From JBHAEP01 sp041855665 (GTDB lineage Bacteria; Patescibacteriota; Saccharimonadia; Saccharimonadales; Saccharimonadaceae), in contig JBHAEP010000017.1 of assembly GCA_041855665.1 (NCBI GenBank), positions 1 to 8,257 on the forward strand: DNA of 8,257 nt, given 5' to 3'. The first letter of the stretch is position 1. Each line of letters starts with the position of its first letter. Below, in pieces: positions 1 to 5,902 of this stretch. Both the position numbers and the translations under genes were made by a program. A model generated the notes under the pieces. The model ran no database searches. It worked only from the letters and a program-made list of their open reading frames with translations, and was not told the origin of the DNA.

Positions 1-263
1 AAATGCGCGTAGCAATCTGGTGATACTACGGAAAAAATATCACTCGAACTTTGCGTATAACACACACCTCCCAAAAACTCCACCTCACACATAAGTCTCT
101 CAAAACTTAGGTTTGTGAAGATATCTGCTAAGGTTATTTCATCTTGTGGATGCAAACAGCATACATTAAATTCTCTTTCGAAATAACTAACACTCCCAAA
201 AAATAGCAGGCTAAATATCAAACAAACGACTTATTTTACAAAAACAAAAACACACAAACAAAA

Positions 264-277
264 ATAGCATTTGCTAT
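264..277. promoter_or_regulatory. 14-base perfect palindrome, possible operator
   Basis: ATAGCA (264-269) and TGCTAT (272-277) are exact reverse complements around TT. The centre lies about 43 bases upstream of the rsmH -10 element, where an upstream regulator could bind. Read on the minus strand, the palindrome is followed by a run of T, so a weak minus-strand terminator is an alternative, but the stem is short and its loop too tight. The role is inferred only from symmetry and position. Confidence 0.25.
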
Positions 278-299
278 CGGGGTAGGTGATCTCGAAAAT

Positions 300-325
300 A
301 TTAGAAATTATGATATAATTCTAAT
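300..325. repeat. Imperfect palindrome covering the rsmH -10 element
   Basis: The left arm ATTAGAAATTAT (300-311) and right arm ATAATTCTAAT (315-325) are reverse complements except for one extra A in the left arm, with a 3-base centre. The palindrome spans the -10 hexamer and ends one base before the rsmH start codon. A repressor bound here would block transcription. The left-arm core TTAGAAATTAT recurs exactly at 1401-1411, upstream of the ftsL-like gene. AT-richness makes chance similarity possible. Confidence 0.35.
311..319 (+). promoter_or_regulatory. Extended -10 promoter of rsmH
   Basis: TGATATAAT matches the extended -10 consensus TGnTATAAT exactly. The 17-base-spaced position upstream (291-296, CTCGAA) is not a -35 match, which is usual for extended -10 promoters. 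A start 6-8 bases after the hexamer would fall at about 325-327, on or next to the rsmH ATG, so the message would have no 5' leader or almost none. No Shine-Dalgarno site precedes the ATG, which fits a leaderless transcript. Confidence 0.65.
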
Positions 326-326
326 T

Positions 327-1238
327 ATGAGTTTTAAAGAACATCCACCACTAGCCGAAAAATCATTCGCGCTACATGTTCCTGTTTTACTAGATGCAAC
401 TTTAGATAATTTATCTCCAAAAGAAGGCGATAGTTATTTAGATTTAACTGCCGGGTACGGCGGGCACGCTAGGGCAGTTTTAAATTTGACCAAAAATCTG
501 AAAGAGTCATATCTTGTAGATCGAGATAGTTTTGCCATCTCTAAGCTTCAGGATTTGAAGGATTCAGGTGTGAATATTTTGCACAGAGATTTTTTATCTG
601 CTGCAGAATTTTTAGTCGAACAAGAAATCAAGTTTGATTTAATATTGGCTGATTTGGGGGTGTCGTCACCTCAGCTCGATAGGGCTGAACGAGGTTTTTC
701 TTTTAAAAAGAATGGTCCGCTTGATATGCGAATGAATCGCGATCAAGATAAAACCGCTGCAGACTTAGTTAATAAACTACCTGCTAGCGAACTTTTACGG
801 ATTATTACCACATATGGAGAAGAGCCGCGGGGTAGTGCTAACCGAATAGTTAAGGCGATCATAGACAATCGTCCATTCACTGAAACTGGTCAGCTCGCTG
901 AAGTTATTTTGAAAACCCATAAGGGTAAATATCAAAAAACTCATCCCGCAACCCGTACTTTTCAAGCTTTAAGAATTGCTGTAAATGACGAACTTTTGCA
1001 GATAGAAAATTTACTTCCATTGTTACCAAAACTCCTCAATAAAGGAGGAAGGGTGGGGATTATAAGTTTCCATAGTCTGGAGGATCGTTTGGTTAAAAAA
1101 TATTTTAAACAGCAATTTGATTCAGGTTTTGAAGCTGACTTGGCTCCAATAACCAAAAAGCCAATCGACGGGTCAATTGAAGATGTTCACAATCCGCGAT
1201 CTCGAAGTGCAAAACTTCGGGTAGCAGTGAAAAAATAA
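327..1238 (+). CDS. rsmH: 16S rRNA (cytosine(1402)-N(4))-methyltransferase RsmH (MraW)
   Basis: RsmH uses S-adenosylmethionine to methylate N4 of C1402 in the 16S rRNA decoding centre. The 303 residues match the usual family length. Visible signatures are HVPVLLDATL at 17-26, the SAM-binding loop YLDLTAGYGGHA at 37-48, DLILADLGVSSPQLD at 104-118 followed by GFSF and PLDMRM (131-136), PATRTFQALRIAVNDEL at 207-223, ISFHSLEDRLVKKYF at 246-260, and the C-terminal RSRSAKLRV at 291-299. The family is usually found at the head of dcw clusters, as here, where it is the first recognisable gene. The start is fixed by the family N-terminus and the abutting promoter. There is no ribosome site, so leaderless initiation is likely. 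The stop is TAA, and a small ORF begins 25 bases later. Confidence 0.98.
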   Translation: MSFKEHPPLAEKSFALHVPVLLDATLDNLSPKEGDSYLDLTAGYGGHARAVLNLTKNLKESYLVDRDSFAISKLQDLKDSGVNILHRDFLSAAEFLVEQEIKFDLILADLGVSSPQLDRAERGFSFKKNGPLDMRMNRDQDKTAADLVNKLPASELLRIITTYGEEPRGSANRIVKAIIDNRPFTETGQLAEVILKTHKGKYQKTHPATRTFQALRIAVNDELLQIENLLPLLPKLLNKGGRVGIISFHSLEDRLVKKYFKQQFDSGFEADLAPITKKPIDGSIEDVHNPRSRSAKLRVAVKK

Positions 1239-1250
1239 AAAACAAAAAGA

Positions 1251-1254
1251 GAGG
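1251..1254 (+). promoter_or_regulatory. Shine-Dalgarno site of the small ORF
   Basis: GAGG lies within the purine run AAAAAGAGAGGG (about 1244-1255). There are nine bases between it and the ATG at 1264, a good spacing. It is notable because neither neighbouring gene, rsmH or the ftsL-like gene, has such a site, and it is the main argument that the following 21 codons are translated. Confidence 0.45.
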
Positions 1255-1263
1255 GCAAAAAAT

Positions 1264-1329
1264 ATGCCAATCCACATTACAGTACAATACGCAGACAAAG
1301 CTGAAGCAGTAGCAGTACGCGTAAAATAA
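1264..1329 (+). CDS. Possible 21-residue small protein or leader peptide
   Basis: I do not recognise this peptide. It begins MPIHITVQYADKAEAV and ends VRVK, with no membrane segment, so it is small, soluble and slightly basic. It is supported by a well-spaced Shine-Dalgarno site, an ATG 25 bases after rsmH, and a TAA followed within 3 bases by a hairpin. Its codon choice differs from the neighbours: all four valines are GTA and three of four alanines are GCA, whereas the large genes favour GTT and GCT. The sequence GCAGTA is repeated in tandem near the end. A leader peptide acting on the two downstream hairpins would explain the position. A chance ORF, or the remnant of a lost gene that kept its ribosome site, are the alternatives. 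Confidence 0.4.
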   Translation: MPIHITVQYADKAEAVAVRVK

Positions 1330-1331
1330 TT

Positions 1332-1354
1332 TAATTAGTATTATTTACTAATTA
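1332..1354 (+). repeat. Perfect 9-bp AT-rich inverted repeat just after the small ORF
   Basis: TAATTAGTA (1332-1340) and TACTAATTA (1346-1354) are exact reverse complements around a 5-base loop TTATT. The left arm starts three bases after the TAA of the small ORF, so a ribosome at that stop would cover it. Alone the all-AT stem with one G:C pair is weak. It precedes a much stronger hairpin and may be a switch element or an AT-rich operator. Confidence 0.45.
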
Positions 1355-1358
1355 TTTC

Positions 1359-1394
1359 GCCTATAGCGCCCGCATTAAACTTGCGGGCATAGGC
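1359..1394 (+). terminator. GC-rich bulged hairpin, terminator or attenuator
   Basis: The outer stem GCCTAT (1359-1364) / ATAGGC (1389-1394) and inner stem GCCCGCA (1368-1374) / TGCGGGC (1382-1388) are separated by a 3-base AGC bulge on the left, with loop TTAAACT. All 13 pairs are perfect, and this is the most GC-rich spot in the surrounding 200 bases. Downstream is TTGATTTTAG, a broken T-run rather than a clean one, so termination may be partial. It separates rsmH and the small ORF from the division genes. It could be a terminator, an attenuator or an RNA-processing site. Confidence 0.6.
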
Positions 1395-1434
1395 TTGATT
1401 TTAGAAATTATAAAAAATAAAAACGAAAATAAAA
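1395..1434 (+). promoter_or_regulatory. A-rich leader of the ftsL-like gene, possible promoter
   Basis: After the hairpin the sequence is almost only A and T. It contains the 11-mer TTAGAAATTAT (1401-1411) that also occurs upstream of rsmH, and a TATAAA (1409-1414) that could serve as -10, with no convincing -35. No Shine-Dalgarno site is seen before the ATG at 1435. The unstructured A-rich leader may itself allow ribosome entry. If the preceding hairpin terminates transcription, a promoter is needed here, but the sequence only weakly supports one. Confidence 0.25.
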
Positions 1435-1794
1435 ATGTCATACCAACGAACCACTACGCCATATGTTTCCCGTCGCCAGCAAAATTGGAGCCGAAATCAG
1501 AATACTGCTCGTTTTGCGTCTAGCGTCAAGCTAGGACCTGTTATGCACACAATTATTGTGGCACTTTTGATTACAATTCTTGGACTTATTTATCTTACTC
1601 AGGCGACAAAGGCTACTGGTTTTGACTATGCTTCAAATCAAGCTGATCAGCGAATCGGTGAAATGAAAGCTGAAATGGCAGATTTAGAGATTGAAAATGC
1701 GCGTCTAACTTCTCTAAATAATGTAAAAAATAGCTCAATTGCAAAAACAATGCAAAATCCTATTCAAACAGAGTATGCAGAAGTAGTACAATAG
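1435..1794 (+). CDS. ftsL: FtsL-like (FtsL/DivIC) septal membrane protein
   Basis: This is a 119-residue single-pass membrane protein. It has a basic cytoplasmic N-terminus (residues 1-35, with RR at 13-14), one hydrophobic segment at about 36-55 (PVMHTIIVALLITILGLIYL) and an extracellular stretch at about 66-98 with heptad-like spacing (MKAEMADLEIENARLTSL), the expected short coiled coil. FtsL in complex with FtsQ and a DivIC/FtsB partner activates the FtsW-FtsI synthase. Sequence conservation in this family is very low, so the call rests on topology, length and position between rsmH and ftsI, the standard dcw slot. The distinction from DivIC/FtsB cannot be made by sequence alone. No Shine-Dalgarno site precedes it. 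The TAG stop lies 5 bases before ftsI, suggesting translational coupling. Confidence 0.78.
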   Translation: MSYQRTTTPYVSRRQQNWSRNQNTARFASSVKLGPVMHTIIVALLITILGLIYLTQATKATGFDYASNQADQRIGEMKAEMADLEIENARLTSLNNVKNSSIAKTMQNPIQTEYAEVVQ

Positions 1795-1799
1795 ATACT

Positions 1800-3545
1800 A
1801 TGAAGGTTATGTTAAGGAAGCAGTTCCATCAAGATCGTACCCGTTTTTTGGCGGGTTTTGTTCTTGTGGTTATGGCGATAATTATCGTACGTCTATTCTT
1901 TTTGCAGATTATCGATCACAATAAATACAAAGAAATGGCCTATAGCGAGCAGTATAGGCAGTTTGTGTTGTCTGCTGAAAGAGGAGAAATCTATGGTCTC
2001 GATAACGGTCAGCCTGTTAAATTGGTTATGAACGAAGTTGTTTACACTGTTTTTGCCGATCCTCAAGAAGTAAAAGATAAAGCAAAAGTTCTAGAGGTCG
2101 TAAATAAGGTGGCTGGGGCGTCTGTTGTTAAGAATGCGTCAGAGTTGCTTGATGATAAAAAGAGCCGATATAAAATTATTGCAAAAAATATTACCAGACA
2201 GCAAGCTGAAATGATTAAAAAGGAAAACTTGCGAGGTATTGGCTTGCAGAAGGGTACTCAGCGAGTTTATCCAGAGGGTAGTCTAGCTGCTCAAACTTTA
2301 GGATTTGTGAATAATGAAGGAAAAGGTCAATACGGTGTTGAGCAGTTTTTGAACGATGAGCTTTCTGGTAAAGATGGTGTTATCAAATCTGTTACAGATG
2401 TGCAAGATGTCCCGTTGACGATAGGGAAAGACAATATTAATATTCCAGCTCAAAATGGTAAGAATGTTGTTTTGACGATCGATAGAAATATGCAAGCAAA
2501 AGTTGAGCAAGCTTTAAGTGAGGGTGCAGCAAAGGTCGGGGCTACAGAGGCTAGTGCAATAGTTATGGATCCTAATACTGGTCAAATCATGGCTATGGCG
2601 AATACTCCAACCTTTGATCCGGCAAAATATGGCGAAGTTACTAATGCTGCTGCTTTTGTAAATAGCAATGTTTCGCTACCTTTCGAGCCGGCGTCTGTAA
2701 TCAAGACGTTTATTATGGCGGCAGGAATCGATAAGGGTGTAATAAACGCTCAATCAACCTATACGAATACAGATTCGATTCAGGTGGAAGATCGCGTCAT
2801 AAATAACTCCTTAAAAGGTCGAACCGGCACGATCACTATGCAGCAGGTGTTGAATTGGTCGTTAAACACCGGAACGGTTACTTTAGCTAAGCGTCTAGGT
2901 GGTGGTGATTTAAATCGTTCTGCACGAGATATAATTTATGATTATTATCATAATAAATTTGGACTTGGGGAACTTACGGGAATCGAAGTTGCGGGTGAGG
3001 CGCGCGGAAATGTGATTTCGCCAGATCAAGCCGAAGGAAATGCGGTGCGATATTCGAATATGACTTTCGGTCAGGGTTTGAATATTACCATGGTGCAAGT
3101 TGCAGCTGGCTTTAGTGCAATGATTAATGGCGGAAACTATTATAAGCCTACGGTTATAGCTGGTCAGGTAGACGAATTTGGTGAATTTAAAAAACAAGAA
3201 AATTCAGTGGCGAGAAGTGGTATAATATCTGAAAGTACATCGTCTCAAATGCGCGATATGACGGTCGCGGCACGAAAATCGTTCTTCAAAGATGATCGCG
3301 GCGGATACATGGTCGGTGGCAAAACGGGAACATCAGAAAACCTCGTAAACGGAGCCTACACCAAACTCTCAACCACTGGTACGTATCTCGGATTTGGTGG
3401 AGATTCGGCGCCGAAATACGTTATAATGGTACGTGTATATGCACCCGGCAAAAATCTCGAAGGTGAAATTCATGCCGGACCGATTTTTACCGATATTTCC
3501 AACTGGATGATTGAATACATGGGCTTGAAGCCAAGTAAGGAGTAA
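1800..3545 (+). CDS. ftsI: Septal peptidoglycan transpeptidase FtsI (class B PBP)
   Basis: FtsI cross-links glycan made by FtsW at the division site and is a penicillin target. The 581 residues comprise a short cytoplasmic tail, one membrane anchor at about 17-37, and the PBP dimerisation/pedestal region starting with RGEIYG (61-66) and including YPEGSLAAQTLGFV (157-170). The transpeptidase domain follows from about 245. Its three active-site motifs are S299-V-I-K302 (nucleophile serine, within FEPASVIKTF), S354-L-N356 and K508-T-G510-T. There is no C-terminal PASTA domain. The start at 1800 gives the normal N-terminus. A second ATG at 1809 would also work, and neither has a ribosome site, so coupling to the ftsL-like gene is likely. 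The last third shows a local change in codon choice. The stop overlaps the mraY ribosome site. Family assignment is firm; FtsI rather than an elongation PBP2 is inferred from the cluster. Confidence 0.96.
   Translation: MKVMLRKQFHQDRTRFLAGFVLVVMAIIIVRLFFLQIIDHNKYKEMAYSEQYRQFVLSAERGEIYGLDNGQPVKLVMNEVVYTVFADPQEVKDKAKVLEVVNKVAGASVVKNASELLDDKKSRYKIIAKNITRQQAEMIKKENLRGIGLQKGTQRVYPEGSLAAQTLGFVNNEGKGQYGVEQFLNDELSGKDGVIKSVTDVQDVPLTIGKDNINIPAQNGKNVVLTIDRNMQAKVEQALSEGAAKVGATEASAIVMDPNTGQIMAMANTPTFDPAKYGEVTNAAAFVNSNVSLPFEPASVIKTFIMAAGIDKGVINAQSTYTNTDSIQVEDRVINNSLKGRTGTITMQQVLNWSLNTGTVTLAKRLGGGDLNRSARDIIYDYYHNKFGLGELTGIEVAGEARGNVISPDQAEGNAVRYSNMTFGQGLNITMVQVAAGFSAMINGGNYYKPTVIAGQVDEFGEFKKQENSVARSGIISESTSSQMRDMTVAARKSFFKDDRGGYMVGGKTGTSENLVNGAYTKLSTTGTYLGFGGDSAPKYVIMVRVYAPGKNLEGEIHAGPIFTDISNWMIEYMGLKPSKE
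3218..3226 (+). promoter_or_regulatory. Possible internal promoter inside ftsI
   Basis: TGGTATAAT is an exact extended -10 match (TGnTATAAT), the same class as the rsmH promoter. It lies in the ftsI reading frame about 325 bases upstream of mraY. No -35 hexamer is seen at the expected spacing. It could give mraY-ftsW-murG-ftsQ transcription independent of ftsI. In AT-rich sequence such matches also arise by chance. Confidence 0.3.
3536..3542 (+). promoter_or_regulatory. Strong Shine-Dalgarno site of mraY
   Basis: TAAGGAG sits in the last codons of ftsI and ends directly before its TAA (3543-3545), with a 5-base spacing to the mraY ATG at 3548. It fixes the mraY start and shows that the organism does use anti-Shine-Dalgarno pairing, which makes its absence at rsmH, ftsL and ftsI more meaningful. 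Confidence 0.8.
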
Positions 3546-3547
3546 AG

Positions 3548-4591
3548 ATGAATAAAGATATCACGCTAGCGACAATTACTGAAGAAATGACCTCGACTTT
3601 TGTTTTGAGTCTTTCGGCTTTTCTTTTGGCGATGGCTTTAACGCCAGTTTATACGTATTTTGCTTATAAATATAAATTCTGGAAAAAACAGCGCAGTGAA
3701 AGCACGACGGGCGAGATTTTGAAAGTCTTCACTAAACTGCACGCCGATAAATTCAAGCGTAACATTCCGACGATGGCAGGAATGATTGGCGTGGTTTCCA
3801 TTGCACTTATTACTTTATTCTGGAACTGGGAACGAAGTCAGACTTGGCTGCCGCTTGCTGCGCTTTTGGGTGGAGCTGCTGTTGGCCTTTTGGATGATAT
3901 CATAAATATCCGAGGCAATGGTAAGGGTGTTGCCGGTCTTCGATCTAGTTTAAAGTTTGCAATGATTACGGCTCTAGCGACAGTTTTGGGTTGGTGGTTC
4001 TTTGCTAAAATTGATGGTGCTGAGCTACTGCATATTCCTTTTTATGGTGATATATCTCTTGGTTGGATGATTATCCCTCTGTTTGCTTTTGCCGTGGTGT
4101 CTATGGGTAATGCGGTGAATATCAGTGATGGTCTAGACGGTCTTGCTGGGGGACTTTTAATGGTTAGCTATGCTTCATTTGGGTTTATTGCTCTTTTACA
4201 AGGTCAGGTTGCTCTAGCTGGATTTTGCTTTACTGTAGTGGGTGCGCTTCTTAGCTATCTGTGGTTTAATATTTACCCAGCTCGATTCTTTATGGGTGAT
4301 GTTGGAAGTTTTGCTTTTGGAACGAGCCTCGGTGTAGTCGCTATGCTGACTAATACTTTGTTTTTAATTCCAATTATCGGCATTCTTTTTGTGGTTGAAG
4401 CTGGCTCTAGTGCTATTCAGATTTTTAGCAAAAAAGTTTTCAAGCGCAAAGTTTTTATATCTGCTCCGATTCACCATCACTTAGAAGCAAAAGGCTGGCC
4501 GGAAACTAAAGTTACAATGCGCTTTTGGGTTATCGCTGGAGTTGCCGGATTTATCGGAATACTTATGGCGTTAGCTGGAGGACATATTTAA
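3548..4591 (+). CDS. mraY: Phospho-N-acetylmuramoyl-pentapeptide-transferase MraY
   Basis: MraY transfers phospho-MurNAc-pentapeptide from UDP to undecaprenyl phosphate, giving lipid I, the first membrane step of peptidoglycan synthesis. It has 347 residues and about ten hydrophobic segments, as in the family. Signature positions are LHADKFKRNIPTMAG (64-78), where many other bacteria have PTMGG, then the catalytic aspartates of GLLDD (D116, D117), K136 in the following helix, NAVNISDGLDGLAGG (188-202), WFNIYPARFFMGDVGS (239-254) with D251, and the HHH triplet 309-311 in APIHHHLEAKGWPE. All expected active-site residues are present, so it should be functional. The N-terminal 15 residues before the first helix are slightly longer than usual. 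The start is fixed by a strong ribosome site. It begins 2 bases after ftsI and ends 3 bases before ftsW; murF upstream and murD downstream are missing. Confidence 0.98.
   Translation: MNKDITLATITEEMTSTFVLSLSAFLLAMALTPVYTYFAYKYKFWKKQRSESTTGEILKVFTKLHADKFKRNIPTMAGMIGVVSIALITLFWNWERSQTWLPLAALLGGAAVGLLDDIINIRGNGKGVAGLRSSLKFAMITALATVLGWWFFAKIDGAELLHIPFYGDISLGWMIIPLFAFAVVSMGNAVNISDGLDGLAGGLLMVSYASFGFIALLQGQVALAGFCFTVVGALLSYLWFNIYPARFFMGDVGSFAFGTSLGVVAMLTNTLFLIPIIGILFVVEAGSSAIQIFSKKVFKRKVFISAPIHHHLEAKGWPETKVTMRFWVIAGVAGFIGILMALAGGHI
4577..4581 (+). promoter_or_regulatory. Shine-Dalgarno site of ftsW, long spacing
   Basis: GGAGG lies in the last codons of mraY, 13 bases before the ftsW ATG at 4595, longer than the ideal 5-9. 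Coupling through the mraY stop (4589-4591) probably helps initiation. The later in-frame ATG at 4640 has no such site, so 4595 is preferred. Confidence 0.5.
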
Positions 4592-4594
4592 ACT

Positions 4595-5902
4595 ATGAAC
4601 CCAAGAAACACAAAAACATTATCCCGTCCGGGTGCTTCTATGAAAAATAGCACCAATCCAGAAAAAATAATACTACCTAGAAAGCATCGTCCAGATTATT
4701 TTTTGATCATGTTTATGGGGCTTTTGATGCTGATAGGTTTGATGGTGATGTATGCAATTGGGCCGCAGCGAGCTAATTTTTTGAATAATATTTACGGCAC
4801 CGATTATACAGATAGCTACTTTTTTGTAAAGCAGGGAACAAGCGTATTGCTTGCTTTGGTGGCGTTTTTCGTGGCAAGTTTAACGCCATTGAAATGGATT
4901 CAAAAAAACTCAAAGTATATCTTGATGGCTGGTATTTTTGCCTGTATAGCTTTGGGAATTGCTGCTTTGTTGAAGCTGGGGATTGCCCAATGTAGCTACG
5001 GTGCTTGCCGATGGTTTAATTTTGGACCTATAGGTTTTCAGCCTGCGGAATTATTAAAACTAGGATTTTTACTTTTTGTGTCAATGTTTTTTGGGTTGCG
5101 CGTAAAGCAGGGATTGACAGAAGATGCTGAGAGAACCTTGATTCCTATCGGAATTGTTCTAGCGGTCGCCTTGGCGTTGATTGTTGGAGCGCAGAAAGAC
5201 TTGGGTACCGGCATGGTTTTGATAGCTATTTCGGGTTCGATGGCAGTAGTTTCTGGCATGAGTACAAAACTGCTTAGGAATCTTGTTATTGCAACGATTG
5301 TTGGGGTGATAATTATGGCGGTTACGGCACCGCACCGCGTCGAGAGGTTGATGACTTTTTTCAAAGGCGACAGTACAAGTGTTAGCGACAACAACGGTTA
5401 TCATATCACTCACGCTAAGATAGCAATAGGAACGGGCGGCCTATTAGGCGTAGGTGTCGGAAATAGTGTCCAAGCTACCGGGTATCTACCTGAAGTTATT
5501 AATGACTCAGTTTTTGCTGTGATGGGTGAAACGTTTGGATTTATAGGGTTGGTTGGTGTTATTGTGTTGTTTACGTGTCTTTTATTTAGGATATTAAAGG
5601 TCGTTGACGGCCTAAGGGATATGAGACTTAAATTAATAGCGGCCGGAATCTTTGGCTGGGTGGCCATTCATGTTATGCTTAATATAGCAGCAATGATTGG
5701 AATTATGCCACTTACTGGCATCACCTTACCGCTACTTAGTTATGGTGGAACTAGTATGATGTTTATTGCTGGGGCTATTGGTTTAGTATTTCATTTGTCG
5801 AAGTATACCGAGCACGAGAAAGAAAGGAATGGCAAGTATGAATATTCTAGCAGTCGGAGGCGGGTCGGGCGGACACGTTACGCCAGCGCTCGCAGTAATT
5901 AA
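4595..5902 (+). CDS. ftsW: Septal peptidoglycan glycosyltransferase FtsW (SEDS family)
   Basis: FtsW polymerises lipid II into glycan strands as partner of FtsI. The 435 residues have a basic cytoplasmic N-terminus (1-35) and about ten membrane helices. Family motifs seen are CRWFNFGPIGFQPAELLKL (138-156), QKDLGTG (200-206), GYHITHAKIAIGTGGLLGVG (268-287), LPEVINDSVFAVMGE (298-312) and PLLSYGGTS (379-387). D304 aligns with the essential extracellular aspartate (HTDFIFA in E. coli FtsW); here the histidine-threonine before it is I-N. Two cysteines, C133 and C138, lie in an outer loop. After the last helix comes a very basic tail, residues 415-435 of which are read from DNA that also encodes the start of MurG. 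FtsW rather than RodA is chosen because of its place beside ftsI, murG and ftsQ. Confidence 0.95.
   Translation: MNPRNTKTLSRPGASMKNSTNPEKIILPRKHRPDYFLIMFMGLLMLIGLMVMYAIGPQRANFLNNIYGTDYTDSYFFVKQGTSVLLALVAFFVASLTPLKWIQKNSKYILMAGIFACIALGIAALLKLGIAQCSYGACRWFNFGPIGFQPAELLKLGFLLFVSMFFGLRVKQGLTEDAERTLIPIGIVLAVALALIVGAQKDLGTGMVLIAISGSMAVVSGMSTKLLRNLVIATIVGVIIMAVTAPHRVERLMTFFKGDSTSVSDNNGYHITHAKIAIGTGGLLGVGVGNSVQATGYLPEVINDSVFAVMGETFGFIGLVGVIVLFTCLLFRILKVVDGLRDMRLKLIAAGIFGWVAIHVMLNIAAMIGIMPLTGITLPLLSYGGTSMMFIAGAIGLVFHLSKYTEHEKERNGKYEYSSSRRRVGRTRYASARSN
5823..5828 (+). promoter_or_regulatory. Shine-Dalgarno site that decides the murG start
   Basis: AAAGGA lies inside the end of ftsW, 9 bases before the ATG at 5838 but directly touching an earlier in-frame ATG at 5829. 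Only 5838 has usable spacing, and it also gives the family-typical N-terminus MNILAVGGGSGGH. Confidence 0.75.

Larger units (their letters stand above)
1..326. other. Gene-free leader region upstream of rsmH
   Basis: No open frame with a plausible start, ribosome site and recognisable protein is visible on either strand. From about 60 to 265 the + strand is rich in A and C and poor in G, the opposite of the G-over-C bias of the genes that follow. This could mean a minus-strand transcript or simply relaxed intergenic sequence. A short inverted repeat GTGATA (20-25) / TATCAC (38-43) lies at the left edge, and a 14-base palindrome lies at 264-277. No mraZ gene and no clear array of MraZ-type TGGG repeats is present. 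What the left edge belongs to cannot be told from this window. Confidence 0.6.

Noticed and set aside
38..58. T-loop-like CTCGAAC suggesting a tRNA end
   Set aside because: No flanking 5-bp T-stem, acceptor stem or anticodon arm can be built around it.
276..292. GGGGTAGGTG as a MraZ binding repeat
   Set aside because: It lacks the regularly spaced TGGG-type direct repeats expected for MraZ, and no mraZ gene is in the window.
962..1287. Overlapping minus-strand frames of 60-64 codons across the end of rsmH
   Set aside because: They lie opposite a well-conserved coding region, have no ribosome sites and resemble no protein; they are shadows of rsmH.
2298..3197. Minus-strand frames of 70 and 95 codons within ftsI
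   Set aside because: They lie fully inside the transpeptidase gene, have shadow-like composition and show no recognisable motifs.
3421..3427. TATAAT within ftsI at 3422-3427 as a second internal promoter
   Set aside because: No TGn extension and no -35 at a proper distance; a bare hexamer in AT-rich coding sequence is not enough.
5038..5667. Minus-strand frames of 84-118 codons within ftsW
   Set aside because: Opposite a gene with all its motifs intact; threonine- and proline-rich artefacts of the complementary frame.
5829..5837. murG start at the first ATG, adding residues MAS
   Set aside because: The ribosome site AAAGGA directly touches this ATG, leaving no spacing. The ATG at 5838 has a 9-base spacing and the family-typical N-terminus.
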